Part shown: positions 52,695 through 60,530 of the stretch, in pieces
Position numbering within the stretch: the first letter of the stretch is position 1
How the letters are laid out: the number at the start of each line of letters is the position of its first letter
From: Saccharicrinis sp050589685
Lineage (GTDB): Bacteria; Bacteroidota; Bacteroidia; Bacteroidales; Marinilabiliaceae
Reading direction: 5' to 3'
Length of the DNA stretch: 64,000 nucleotides
NCBI RefSeq assembly: GCF_050589685.1
Contig: NZ_JBNGOS010000001.1
Coordinates: 124,001 to 188,000, forward strand
Notes under the pieces: generated by a model
Told to the model about the DNA's origin: nothing
The model's input: the letters and a program-made list of their open reading frames with translations, nothing else
Database searches by the model: none
Translations under genes and position numbers: made by a program

Positions 52695-53936
52695 ATGGAC
52701 TACAAAATCATAACCAATAAGAAAAAGAATACCACCCAGATTAGAATTCCGCTCGATTCGTCGAAAATTGCGGAACCAGAATTTGGAAGCCTGATGTTAT
52801 CGGCCAAATACGAGCACCTGCTAAGCAAACAATGGACTCTTGGACATTTCAAGTTAGATACTACGCCCGGAGTCTTTCTTTTAATACGGGCAGATGGGTA
52901 TGTCCCTTTGGTAAAAGAAGCTTCTCTCGAATTGGTGTATTCGTTTTATAAAATGCCTTCCGGTGGTATATTTGGAATTTTTTTACACGTTGATTCAAAA
53001 AAATTAGCTGGTGTGTCTCCGCACGGTTTTCCGGTTTTTGAGTGCCTACTGGGACTCGATTACCACGAAACCATTGACTTAATAGCCGAGGCACTGGAGC
53101 AATACAAGGTTCATTTGTGCGTTGCCGATAAATCACCCAATGCAGAAACCACTGTAATGTCAGATAGTGGAGATTGGATAGACCTGAGCAATCCTGAATG
53201 CATTTTTGATTTGGTACAGGAAATTACCCCTGAACTAAGAAGTGCCATAATAGAAAACTTTAAAGACCTACTTATGTATCATGCCAAAAGCCCGGGTAAT
53301 TTCCAGCAAAGCATGCACGAATTAGATGAACTTTTTCCAACAAGCGAAAGCCCATTGCTGGAGCCCCCAAAACCAGGATTCTTCCAAAGGTTATTCGGGA
53401 ATAATAAATCTAAGGATATAATTGAAGCTAATCCTTTCGACGAAAAAAAGAAACACCTGGTAGGGCACATGGAAACGCAATACCCTAAGTTAACCAACGT
53501 ACCTGATGAGATCATCGAACGGTACAGGAAAACATTCGATCGCAACCTGGACAATATTGTGCGTAACATAACCGACTGTGAATTAAAAAATAATGATTCC
53601 GATTTTGAATATTTCGATGAAGAAACGTGTGTGTATTTGTTTGTATCGGTGTTTAATAAACCCAAAGAACAAGTAACCGATTACTATGTAGACATTTCAA
53701 CAGAACCCGACTTTGCATATTTAAACTTTTATGCCAACCAGTTTTTAAACAACTGGCCTTCAACCAAATTGCGCTACCTTATGCACCTTATTGTATGCAA
53801 CTCAAACGATGGTAGTTTCCAGATTCATAATGCCGTTAGCCAGTATGGTGGCAGTCCTAAAGCCCGTGGTGATTTTATTGTTTTTCCTATCGATATATTA
53901 ACGGAAAATGAGAGAGTTATGCTTTTTAACAATTAA
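52695..53936 (+). CDS. Unrecognised cytosolic protein, 413 residues
   Basis: No signal peptide or membrane helix. The N-terminal about 160 residues are beta-rich (ITNKKKNTTQIRIPLDSSKI, LKLDTTPGVFLLIRADGYVP, SGGIFGIFLHVDSKKLAGVS, PHGFPVFECLLGLDYHETID), a short Pro-rich linker with PKPGFFQRLFGNNKSKD lies near 220-240, and the C-terminal half is helical and acidic. I do not recognise a family. It starts 6 bp after the EF-Tu-domain-2-like gene and is followed 20 bp later by a small membrane protein, so the three form a likely operon with a terminator at its end. Confidence 0.75.
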   Translation: MDYKIITNKKKNTTQIRIPLDSSKIAEPEFGSLMLSAKYEHLLSKQWTLGHFKLDTTPGVFLLIRADGYVPLVKEASLELVYSFYKMPSGGIFGIFLHVDSKKLAGVSPHGFPVFECLLGLDYHETIDLIAEALEQYKVHLCVADKSPNAETTVMSDSGDWIDLSNPECIFDLVQEITPELRSAIIENFKDLLMYHAKSPGNFQQSMHELDELFPTSESPLLEPPKPGFFQRLFGNNKSKDIIEANPFDEKKKHLVGHMETQYPKLTNVPDEIIERYRKTFDRNLDNIVRNITDCELKNNDSDFEYFDEETCVYLFVSVFNKPKEQVTDYYVDISTEPDFAYLNFYANQFLNNWPSTKLRYLMHLIVCNSNDGSFQIHNAVSQYGGSPKARGDFIVFPIDILTENERVMLFNN

Positions 53937-53956
53937 TTGTAAATAATTTATCTATT

Positions 53957-54220
53957 ATGCGTCTAATCATCTCAATCATCATCATGATTATAATGGCAAC
54001 TATTGCCAACAAGAAGGGTTTCAATCCTTGGCTGTGGTTTTTAGCTGGAGGAATACCTGGTTTTATTATTTTGTTAGTGCTTCCATCTGCAAATGCAGAA
54101 GATATCGACAAAGAAATAATTCTTAAAAGGAAGAAGATTGGAAATAATACTGGTGCAGTTATTACCACAATTGCAATTATAGCTATTGTGATTGTTTTTA
54201 TAGTACTCAGCAGCTTGTAA
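53957..54220 (+). CDS. Small membrane protein, two to three TM segments
   Basis: 87 residues: N-terminal helix RLIISIIIMIIMATIA, second segment WLWFLAGGIPGFIILLVLP, a basic cytosolic loop (EIILKRKKIG) and a C-terminal helix VITTIAIIAIVIVFIVLSS. Resembles generic small integral membrane proteins that sense or anchor partners. 20 bp after the 413-residue gene and followed by a terminator. Confidence 0.7.
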   Translation: MRLIISIIIMIIMATIANKKGFNPWLWFLAGGIPGFIILLVLPSANAEDIDKEIILKRKKIGNNTGAVITTIAIIAIVIVFIVLSSL

Positions 54221-54245
54221 CAACCATTGTATTAATACGATATAT

Positions 54246-54276
54246 AAAGCCCCCAATTGGCGGCTTTTTTTTGTTT
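54246..54276. terminator. Terminator between convergent genes
   Basis: Stem AAAGCCCCCAATTGGCGGCTTT followed by a T-run (TTTTTTGTTTT); lies between the three-gene set and pyrF, which converge, and could serve the plus-strand operon. Confidence 0.8.
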
Positions 54277-54290
54277 TGTATAATTAAATT

Positions 54291-55118
54291 CTACATCAAC
54301 CCTTTAGCCTTCAGCAACCCTGCCATTTCCTGCTGAACCTCTTTGGCTGCTTCACCCGCTTTTTCGGCAAAGTCTTTATCAGAGCTGGCGTAAATAATCC
54401 CACGTGATGAGTTGACCAACAGACCGCATTTATCGTTTAATCCGTTTTCAGCTACTTCTTTTAGACTACCACCCTGAGCTCCAACTCCAGGAACCAATAA
54501 AAAGTGGTTAGGGATGATATCCCTGATTTCTTTTAGTTTTTCGGCTTTGGTAGCACCAACCACATACATCAGGTTTTCTTCCGTACCCCACTCTTTCGAG
54601 GTTTTGATTACCTTTTCAAAAAGTTTTTCACCGTTTTCGGTTACATACTGAAAATCAGCTGCTCCTTTGTTGGATGTCAGTGCCAACAGGATGACCCATT
54701 TGTCCAAATGGGTCATAAAAGGTTTTACCGAATCCTCGCCCATATATGGGGCAACCGTTACCGAGTCAAAATCCATGGTATCAAAGAATGCCTTGGCGTA
54801 CATATTTGATGTGTTTCCGATATCGCCACGTTTGGCATCTGCTATGATAAACATATCAGGGTAATTGTAACGGATATAGTTCACTGTTTTCTCAAGACTG
54901 TTCCACCCCGAAACGCCCATACTTTCATAAAATGCCAAATTAGGCTTATAAGCTACAGCATACTCATGGGTAGCGTCGATTATCTCTTTGTTAAAGGCAA
55001 AAAGAGGGTCGGTTGTTTCCATCAGGAAACGGGGAATTTTATTGATGTCGGTATCTAATCCTACACAAAGAAAGCTTCCCTTCCTTTTTATGTTTTCAAA
55101 TAGTTCTTGAGAAGTCAT
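54291..55118 (-). CDS. pyrF: Orotidine 5'-phosphate decarboxylase (class 2)
   Basis: 275 residues, the longer PyrF2 type found in Bacteroidota, mycobacteria and others. It decarboxylates OMP to UMP, the last step of de novo pyrimidine synthesis. Active-site motif FIIADAKRGDIGNTS is intact (Lys and Asp residues); LLVPGVGAQGGSL is the phosphate-binding end of the barrel and GLLVNSSRGI closes it. Complete and apparently functional. The 16-bp tandem array lies directly upstream. Confidence 0.96.
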   Translation of the reverse strand: MTSQELFENIKRKGSFLCVGLDTDINKIPRFLMETTDPLFAFNKEIIDATHEYAVAYKPNLAFYESMGVSGWNSLEKTVNYIRYNYPDMFIIADAKRGDIGNTSNMYAKAFFDTMDFDSVTVAPYMGEDSVKPFMTHLDKWVILLALTSNKGAADFQYVTENGEKLFEKVIKTSKEWGTEENLMYVVGATKAEKLKEIRDIIPNHFLLVPGVGAQGGSLKEVAENGLNDKCGLLVNSSRGIIYASSDKDFAEKAGEAAKEVQQEMAGLLKAKGLM

Positions 55119-55126
55119 ATTACTTA

Positions 55127-55334
55127 GTTTGTAAAGTTGAAAGTTCTTAAAGTTGAAAGTTCTTAGAGTTGAAAGTTTGTAAAGTTGAAAGTTTGTAAAG
55201 TTGAATGTTCTTAGAGTTGAAAGTTTGTAAAGTTGAAAGTTCTTAGAGTTGAAAGTTCTTAGAGTTGAAAGTTTGTAAAGTTGAAAGTTCTTAGAGTTGA
55301 AAGTTCTTAGAGTTGAAAGTTTGTAAAGTTGAAA
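55127..55334. repeat. 16-bp tandem repeat, 13 units
   Basis: Thirteen head-to-tail units in two alternating forms, GTTTGTAAAGTTGAAA (A) and GTTCTTAGAGTTGAAA (B), in the order A B' B A A' B A B B A B B A. It lies between pyrF and the four-helix-bundle gene. Such arrays vary in copy number by slippage. Confidence 0.95.
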
Positions 55335-55340
55335 GTTTGT

Positions 55341-55388
55341 ACTTTATAACTTTACAAACTCAATACTTTATAACTTTACAAACTCAAT
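55341..55388. repeat. Two 24-bp direct repeats inverted to the 16-bp array
   Basis: ACTTTATAACTTTACAAACTCAAT occurs twice. Its AACTTTACAAAC is the reverse complement of GTTTGTAAAGTT in array form A, so array and tail can form a large hairpin near the end of the four-helix-bundle gene. Confidence 0.9.
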
Positions 55389-55389
55389 A

Positions 55390-55734
55390 CTAGAGAGTTT
55401 TTATCAGACCGGAAAGCATTTTTGAAATTTCGATGGTTAAATCTCTTAATTCGTTACATTTACTCTCTTCGATCATTTGAAGTTCTGAAACCAAATACAA
55501 CATAGACCTAACTTCTGCACAAGAGCCTTTCGCTACATACAAAAAATATCTAAACTCTTTGTTACCTTGTCTTTCAAAACCTTCTGCAATGTTATTCATA
55601 ATTGACACAGAAGCTCTTTGAATTTGATCTTTAAAAGAATAATCTCTACTTTCTGAAAGCTCTTTATAAATTTGAACAGTAAGTCCTTTAGCCTTTTGCC
55701 AAGCTTTAATATCTTCAAATCTTTCAATCTTCAT
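55390..55734 (-). CDS. Four-helix-bundle protein (23S IVS-type)
   Basis: 114 residues: FEDIKAWQKAKGLTVQIYKE, RASVSIMNNIAEGFERQGNK, EFRYFLYVAKGSCAEVRSML, the signature of the four-helix-bundle family first seen in 23S rRNA intervening sequences and related to DGR accessory Avd proteins. It forms basic pentamers with nucleic-acid affinity; cellular role is unknown. It is inserted between pyrF and prfA, flanked by the tandem array on one side and an AACTTTATAAAGTT palindrome (55744-55757) on the other, and lacks operon partners. This looks like a small mobile or insertional cassette. Confidence 0.92.
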   Translation of the reverse strand: MKIERFEDIKAWQKAKGLTVQIYKELSESRDYSFKDQIQRASVSIMNNIAEGFERQGNKEFRYFLYVAKGSCAEVRSMLYLVSELQMIEESKCNELRDLTIEISKMLSGLIKTL

Positions 55735-55779
55735 ATCATTTTTCTTTTAACTTTATAAAGTTCAGACCTTTTCACTCTT

Positions 55780-56865
55780 TTACAACTCACTCGCTTTTAA
55801 CCTTTCTGCGTTTTCCTCTACAATTAGCTTGTCGATGATCCCTTGAATGTCGCCATCCATCACGGCAGGTAAATTGTACATCGTAAAGTTAACCCGGTGA
55901 TCGGTTACCCTTCCTTGCGGATAGTTATAGGTTCTGATTTTTGCCGAACGATCTCCTGTAGACACCAATGTTTTACGCTTAGATGAAATTTCATCCAAAT
56001 ATTTTTGATACTCCAGGTTGTAAAGACGTGTTCTTAACTCGACCATCGCCTTATCCAGGTTCTTCAGCTGCGATTTCTGATCCTGACAAGTCACCACAAT
56101 ACCCGAGGGAATATGTGTTAATCGTATGGCTGAATAAGTGGTATTTACCGATTGTCCACCAGGCCCTGAAGAGCAGTAGGTATCTTTACGGATATCCTCT
56201 GTACGCAAATCAATATCAAACTCTTCTGCTTCCGGCAATACTGCCACCGAAGCCGCAGATGTGTGCACTCTTCCTTGTGTTTCGGTTTGCGGTACACGTT
56301 GCACACGGTGCACCCCGGACTCGTACTTAAGGATACCGTATACACCATCACCGGTTACGTTAAACACCACCTCTTTAAAGCCTCCCGAAGTGCCTTCGCT
56401 CTTGTGGGTCACATCAACCTTCCAGCCTTGCTTTTCGCAGAATTTGGTGTACATACGGAAAAGGTCACCCGCAAATATACTGGCCTCATCTCCACCTGTA
56501 CCGGCACGAAGTTCTACCACACAGTTTTTACCGTCTTCCGGATCGGCAGGGATCAACAATAGTTTGATTTCCTCTTCCATTTCTGGAAGTTTTCCTTCCA
56601 GCTCGTCCAGCTCCATTTTGGCCATTTCCTTCATCTCGGCATCATCCTCTTCTTTCAGGATCGTTTTTGCCTCCGAAATATTTTCAAGGGTTGTTTTATA
56701 TTCGTCGTGGGCTTTTGCCACACGTTCCAACTCTTTATATTCCTTGTTAAGCTTTATGTATCGTTTTGTGTCGGCAATCACCTCAGGATCGGTTATCTGC
56801 TCCGATACTTCCTGAAAACGGATCACTACACCGCCCAACATTTCCAATAATTTATTTTCGCTCAT
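55780..56865 (-). CDS. prfA: Peptide chain release factor 1
   Basis: 361 residues, standard RF1 length. Recognises UAA/UAG and triggers peptidyl-tRNA hydrolysis. The GGQ motif (SSGPGGQSVNTTYSAIRLTH, near residue 235) is intact; the N-terminal helical domain and LRAGTGGDEASIFAGDLFRM are typical. The PxT-like anticodon tripeptide region is in the PQTETQGRVHTSAASVAVLP segment. Essential housekeeping gene. Confidence 0.97.
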   Translation of the reverse strand: MSENKLLEMLGGVVIRFQEVSEQITDPEVIADTKRYIKLNKEYKELERVAKAHDEYKTTLENISEAKTILKEEDDAEMKEMAKMELDELEGKLPEMEEEIKLLLIPADPEDGKNCVVELRAGTGGDEASIFAGDLFRMYTKFCEKQGWKVDVTHKSEGTSGGFKEVVFNVTGDGVYGILKYESGVHRVQRVPQTETQGRVHTSAASVAVLPEAEEFDIDLRTEDIRKDTYCSSGPGGQSVNTTYSAIRLTHIPSGIVVTCQDQKSQLKNLDKAMVELRTRLYNLEYQKYLDEISSKRKTLVSTGDRSAKIRTYNYPQGRVTDHRVNFTMYNLPAVMDGDIQGIIDKLIVEENAERLKASEL

Positions 56866-57087
56866 TTTTAATTTTTTATGCTATTACATTTTCGATTTAT
56901 ACCACAAATACGCAAAGAAACACAACAGTTTCTTTCTCCCCAAAACTCAAATAACTTTATATAAATCCTGAAAATAGCATTACAGTATTTTTAATTATCT
57001 TATTCAGATTACAATGTTTGACGATATTTGCATATATTTCTATCACACAGAATTACTTTACAAACTTTTTATTTTAAGCACTAAATA

Positions 57088-58257
57088 CTAATACTTAAAA
57101 GTACCAAACTCACTTTTGATGGTAAGCTCCTTTTTGTCGCTCGCTTCACATCGTCCAACAATCTGTGCATCTATATTAAATGACCTACTGATTTCGATTA
57201 AATCAACAGCAATTTCTTCCGGCACATACAGTTCCATACGGTGTCCCATATTGAATACCTTATACATCTCGTCCCAGGCAGTTCCTGATTGTTCCTGGAT
57301 GGTTTTAAACAATGGAGGCACTGGAAATAAGTTATCTTTGATTACATGTACATTATCCACAAAGTGAAGCACTTTGGTTTGTGCTCCACCCGAACAATGC
57401 ACCATACCGTGAATCTGTGAACGATACTTATCCAACATCGTCTTAATTACAGGTGCGTATGTTCGCGTTGCCGACAACACCAATTTTCCTGCATCGATTT
57501 TCACCCCTTCAACAGCATCGGTTAGTTTTAATCCACCTGAATAAACCAATTCCGTTGGCACTGTCGGGTCAAAGCTTTCAGGGTATTTTTCTGCCAGATA
57601 ATGGGCAAAAACATCATGACGGGCCGAGGTCAGTCCATTACTTCCCATTCCCCCATTATATTCTTTTTCGTAAGATGCGGTTCCCGAAGAAGACAAACCG
57701 ACAATAACGTCGCCAGCCGTGATATTCTTATTGTCAATCACATCAGATCGCTTCATGCGGCAAGTCACCGTAGAATCAACAATGATGGTACGCACCAAAT
57801 CACCCACGTCGGCAGTTTCGCCACCCGTGGAATAAATAGACACTCCCATTTCCCTAAGCTCGGCCAATAATTCCTCGGTACCGTTGATGATGGCTGAAAT
57901 TACTTCGCCAGGTACCAGGTTTTTATTTCGGCCAATGGTAGATGAAAGCAGAATATTATCTGTAGCACCCACACAAAGCAGGTCGTCCAGATTCATGATC
58001 AGTGCATCCTGGGCAATTCCTTTCCATACTGAGATATCACCCGTTTCCTTCCAATACATGTAGGCCAGGGAAGATTTTGTGCCCGCTCCATCGGCATGCA
58101 TTATATTACAGTAATCCTCATCGCCACAAAGAATATCGGGAATAATTTTACAAAATGCCTTAGGATATAAACCTTTGTCGATGTTTTTTATGGCGTTATG
58201 CACATCCTCTTTAGATGCGGAAACCCCTCTTTGATTGTACCTTGAATCTGAACTCAC
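57088..58257 (-). CDS. purM: Phosphoribosylformylglycinamidine cyclo-ligase (AIR synthetase)
   Basis: 389 residues, slightly longer than the usual 345. ATP-dependent closure of FGAM to AIR in purine synthesis. Motifs: HADGAGTKSSLAYMYWKETG, MNLDDLLCVGATDNILLSST, GGETADVGDLVRTIIVDSTV, and a C-terminal domain with NMGHRMELYVP. No partner purine genes adjoin it. Intact. Confidence 0.94.
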   Translation of the reverse strand: MSSDSRYNQRGVSASKEDVHNAIKNIDKGLYPKAFCKIIPDILCGDEDYCNIMHADGAGTKSSLAYMYWKETGDISVWKGIAQDALIMNLDDLLCVGATDNILLSSTIGRNKNLVPGEVISAIINGTEELLAELREMGVSIYSTGGETADVGDLVRTIIVDSTVTCRMKRSDVIDNKNITAGDVIVGLSSSGTASYEKEYNGGMGSNGLTSARHDVFAHYLAEKYPESFDPTVPTELVYSGGLKLTDAVEGVKIDAGKLVLSATRTYAPVIKTMLDKYRSQIHGMVHCSGGAQTKVLHFVDNVHVIKDNLFPVPPLFKTIQEQSGTAWDEMYKVFNMGHRMELYVPEEIAVDLIEISRSFNIDAQIVGRCEASDKKELTIKSEFGTFKY

Positions 58258-58655
58258 TGAAAACTTTATTTACAAAATTCGGAGCACAAAAATAATACAA
58301 TTATTTGGGAAAACAGGACAAGTAGCGTGTTATAAATTAATAGATCTTTAGAATTTAGACAAGAGATTAAGTACTTATTTACAAAGCACTTAAATCCAAT
58401 CATTTATCCAAATAAATTTTAATCACACAAATTACTCAGAATCTGACGATTAAAAACCAGCCAGTATCGATAAGTAGTAATTGTAAAACTTCTGCATTAC
58501 TTGCCTCCCTCTTCAGCTCTCCAACATCCATTTCGAAAGAAGACACCCACTTCTCTTTCGTAAAGGCTGCACTGCCTATCCTGGCAGCATTATGGGAGGT
58601 TAAGTGAGTCAATTATTTGCACACTGACTGTGCCAGACTGGCGGCTATGCCGGAT
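58258..58655. other. Non-coding spacer
   Basis: About 400 bp with no credible gene. It holds a few GC-rich short palindromes near 58575-58650 (CTGCC...GGCAG; GCCAG...CTGGC) that may end the transcript of the sigma-factor operon, but no T-run is evident. Confidence 0.4.
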
Positions 58656-59069
58656 TTAATTATTAACAAGCTTGTTTATCATCTTGTCAACAACCAGCAG
58701 TAATGCTAATCCAATTGCCACCATATAAACCAAAGTAGGGATGGACTCGAAAGCGGCCAAAGAACTACCCATCAACTGTATTAAAGACTCTTTAAACGCA
58801 TCAACACCAAACCATGATTTTTCGCCACCCATCTGTTTTACGTCGACAAAATAAACCAGAACGACTGCCAATACACTTGAAATACTTATCCAAATTTTAT
58901 TTTTGACACTCATACCGGTATTCATGAAAATAGGCTGGCTCGACCACTCTTGAAGAACGGCATTCATGGTTCCCTTAATAAATCCTTTGGAAGGCGCCGA
59001 TGGACTAAAGGAATCAAAAAGCTCCCTCACCAATCTATCTTCTTCGTTATATTTTTCTTTATCTTCCAT
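58656..59069 (-). CDS. Membrane partner of the ECF sigma factor (possible anti-sigma)
   Basis: 137 residues. Soluble N-terminus (EEDRLVRELFDSFSPSAPSK), then two transmembrane segments (KIWISISSVLAVVLVYFV and LVYMVAIGLALLLVVDKMI). It is 3 bp downstream of the sigma gene, the standard position for an anti-sigma factor, and the N-terminal segment before the membrane could bind the sigma factor. No zinc-finger (HxxxCxxC) ASD is present, so it would be an atypical one. Confidence 0.65.
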   Translation of the reverse strand: MEDKEKYNEEDRLVRELFDSFSPSAPSKGFIKGTMNAVLQEWSSQPIFMNTGMSVKNKIWISISSVLAVVLVYFVDVKQMGGEKSWFGVDAFKESLIQLMGSSLAAFESIPTLVYMVAIGLALLLVVDKMINKLVNN

Positions 59070-59072
59070 GGC

Positions 59073-59648
59073 TTACGCTTGAATTAACGACATTGCCCGA
59101 CCGTTCATCATTGTCTGCAATTGTTCGTACATATTTTTACGGGCTCTGTGCAGTTTAACTTTTACATTACTTACCGAATACCCTGTTAGTTCGGCCAACT
59201 CTTCTATATTTAATTCCTGATAATAATACAATATTAACAAAAATCCTTCGTCCTCCTTCAACCTGCTTATGGCCGTTTTAATAATCTTTTTCCTGTCGAG
59301 TCTTTCCAATGATTCCGGTTGGTTTTCACTTAGCTTTTCCGATTTCACTTCATTTTCATCTAAGGATTGCCATTGTTGTTTCTTAATTCTCATTTTACTT
59401 AGTGCGGTGCGATAAACTATCTGGTACAACCAAGTGCTAAATTTTGATTTCCCTTTAAACGAACGCAAATTTTTATACGCTTTTACAAAGGCATCTTGTG
59501 CCACCTCTTCGGCATCTTCATTATTTTTAGTTATGCTAACAGCCAAGGAATATGCCAAATTCCGGTATCTATCGACCAAGATGGCGTATGCAGAAACATC
59601 GCCCTGTTGAATTTGTTTTAGAATTATTTTATCACCTTGGCTATTCAT
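59073..59648 (-). CDS. ECF RNA polymerase sigma factor
   Basis: Start placed at 59648 (MNSQGDKIILKQIQQGD), the usual ECF beginning; the frame extends 20 codons further without family similarity. About 191 residues: region 2 (YAILVDRYRNLAYSLAVSIT, DAEEVAQDAFVKAYKNLRSF, KFSTWLYQIVYRTALSKMR) and region 4 (LPE-type EDEGFLLILYYYQELNIEEL, TGYSVSNVKVKLHRARK). The gene pair with the two-TM protein downstream suggests membrane or envelope-stress control. Targets not visible. Confidence 0.93.
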   Translation of the reverse strand: MNSQGDKIILKQIQQGDVSAYAILVDRYRNLAYSLAVSITKNNEDAEEVAQDAFVKAYKNLRSFKGKSKFSTWLYQIVYRTALSKMRIKKQQWQSLDENEVKSEKLSENQPESLERLDRKKIIKTAISRLKEDEGFLLILYYYQELNIEELAELTGYSVSNVKVKLHRARKNMYEQLQTMMNGRAMSLIQA

Positions 59649-59827
59649 TCTACACAATTTGACGCTTGACCCTACTGGCAAGTTACAACAGAATTCATTT
59701 TTTTTCAATTCTAATCGATTTCACCATCGGTAATATTAAATTCTTATTTTTTTAACTTTATAATAGATTGAAAAATAAACACATATATCCCGTACAAAAA
59801 AAAACATTCAAAAAATCACTTAACACT

Positions 59828-59859
59828 ATTGGTTGATAACAAATAATCACATACATTTG
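59828..59859 (+). promoter_or_regulatory. Promoter for tRNA-Met
   Basis: ATTG, 20 bp, TACATTTG: a good match to the Bacteroidetes TTTG-N19-TAnnTTTG consensus. The expected start at about 59866 is 50 bp before the tRNA. Confidence 0.55.
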
Positions 59860-59915
59860 CATCCGCAAAAAAGAAATAAATGTTCTAACGAAAACATACG
59901 GTTTTGCAACAAAAT

Positions 59916-59989
59916 GGCGAGGTAGCTCAGCTGGTTAGAGCGCGTGATTCATAATCACGAGGTCGGCGGTTCAAGCCCGCCTCTCGCTA
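59916..59989 (+). tRNA. tRNA-Met (anticodon CAT)
   Basis: 74-nt cloverleaf: acceptor GGCGAGG with TCTCGCT (G-T at both ends of the stem), D-arm around AGCTCAGCTGGTTAGAGC, anticodon loop TTCATAA giving CAT, T-arm GGCGG-TTCAAGC-CCGCC, discriminator A. CCA is not encoded. Acceptor 1-72 is G-T rather than the mismatch of an initiator, so elongator Met (or an Ile2-type CAT tRNA) is likely. Confidence 0.95.
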
Positions 59990-59996
59990 CAAAAAA

Positions 59997-60032
59997 AGAG
60001 GTTATAACTGCTTTAGTTATATCCTCTTTTTA
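59997..60032 (+). terminator. Terminator after tRNA-Met
   Basis: AGAGGTTATAACT-gcttt-AGTTATATCCTCT, a near-perfect 13-bp stem with one T-T mismatch, followed by TTTTT; starts 7 bp after the tRNA. Confidence 0.9.
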
Positions 60033-60092
60033 TTTGCACTTAATTTGAATAAAAAAATTCTAATCTATTTTAGGGATCACCCACAAAGTTAT

Positions 60093-60365
60093 TCAGCTGT
60101 TAAATACTGTTGCCCTTATTTTAGGATGTTTATTGGCAGCAATTGCTACACCTTCTGCACTGCCACAAATGAGTATCCCTAATTCAACCTTATTACTTTC
60201 AACGGTTTCAGCCAAAGGGTGCACATAATCGGGATAATCAACTGAGTCGTTTGAGTCAGTCCCAAGGTTAATCAATTCGTATCCTTCTTTAGTCAGAAAC
60301 TCAATTAATTTAAATTTCAACTCCGTTCCGGCATGGTCGTTTGCTATTGCTAATTGCTTATTCAT
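60093..60365 (-). pseudogene. Truncated RpiB/LacAB sugar-phosphate isomerase
   Basis: 90 residues with the N-terminal fold of RpiB (MNKQLAIANDHAGTELKFKL, DYPDYVHPLAETV, ILICGSAEGVAIAANKHPKI, RATVFNS-stop). The active-site Cys of the ICGS loop is present. The family is about 145 residues; here everything after KIRAT, including the C-terminal helix that completes the neighbouring subunit's active site, is missing and not found in other frames downstream. CGSAEG replaces the usual CGSGxG. It is probably nonfunctional, though a short variant cannot be excluded. Confidence 0.75.
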
Positions 60366-60530
60366 TGTTTATTTATTACTGATGAAATTACAACAGTATA
60401 TTGGTAAGTAAAAAATTGTATTAATTGGATCCCCAAAACAATCAATATTGTTACCTCCTTCAATACATTTTAAGTAATGCTGATTTATTTATATTTTTTG
60501 TTATTTATTAAAATGAGTACATCACTCCAA

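Noticed and set aside
55127..55388. CRISPR array
   Set aside because: Units are head-to-tail without spacers; this is a simple tandem repeat.
55983..56815. Plus-strand frames of 115 and 184 codons antisense to prfA
   Set aside because: Fully within the conserved prfA gene with no independent motif.
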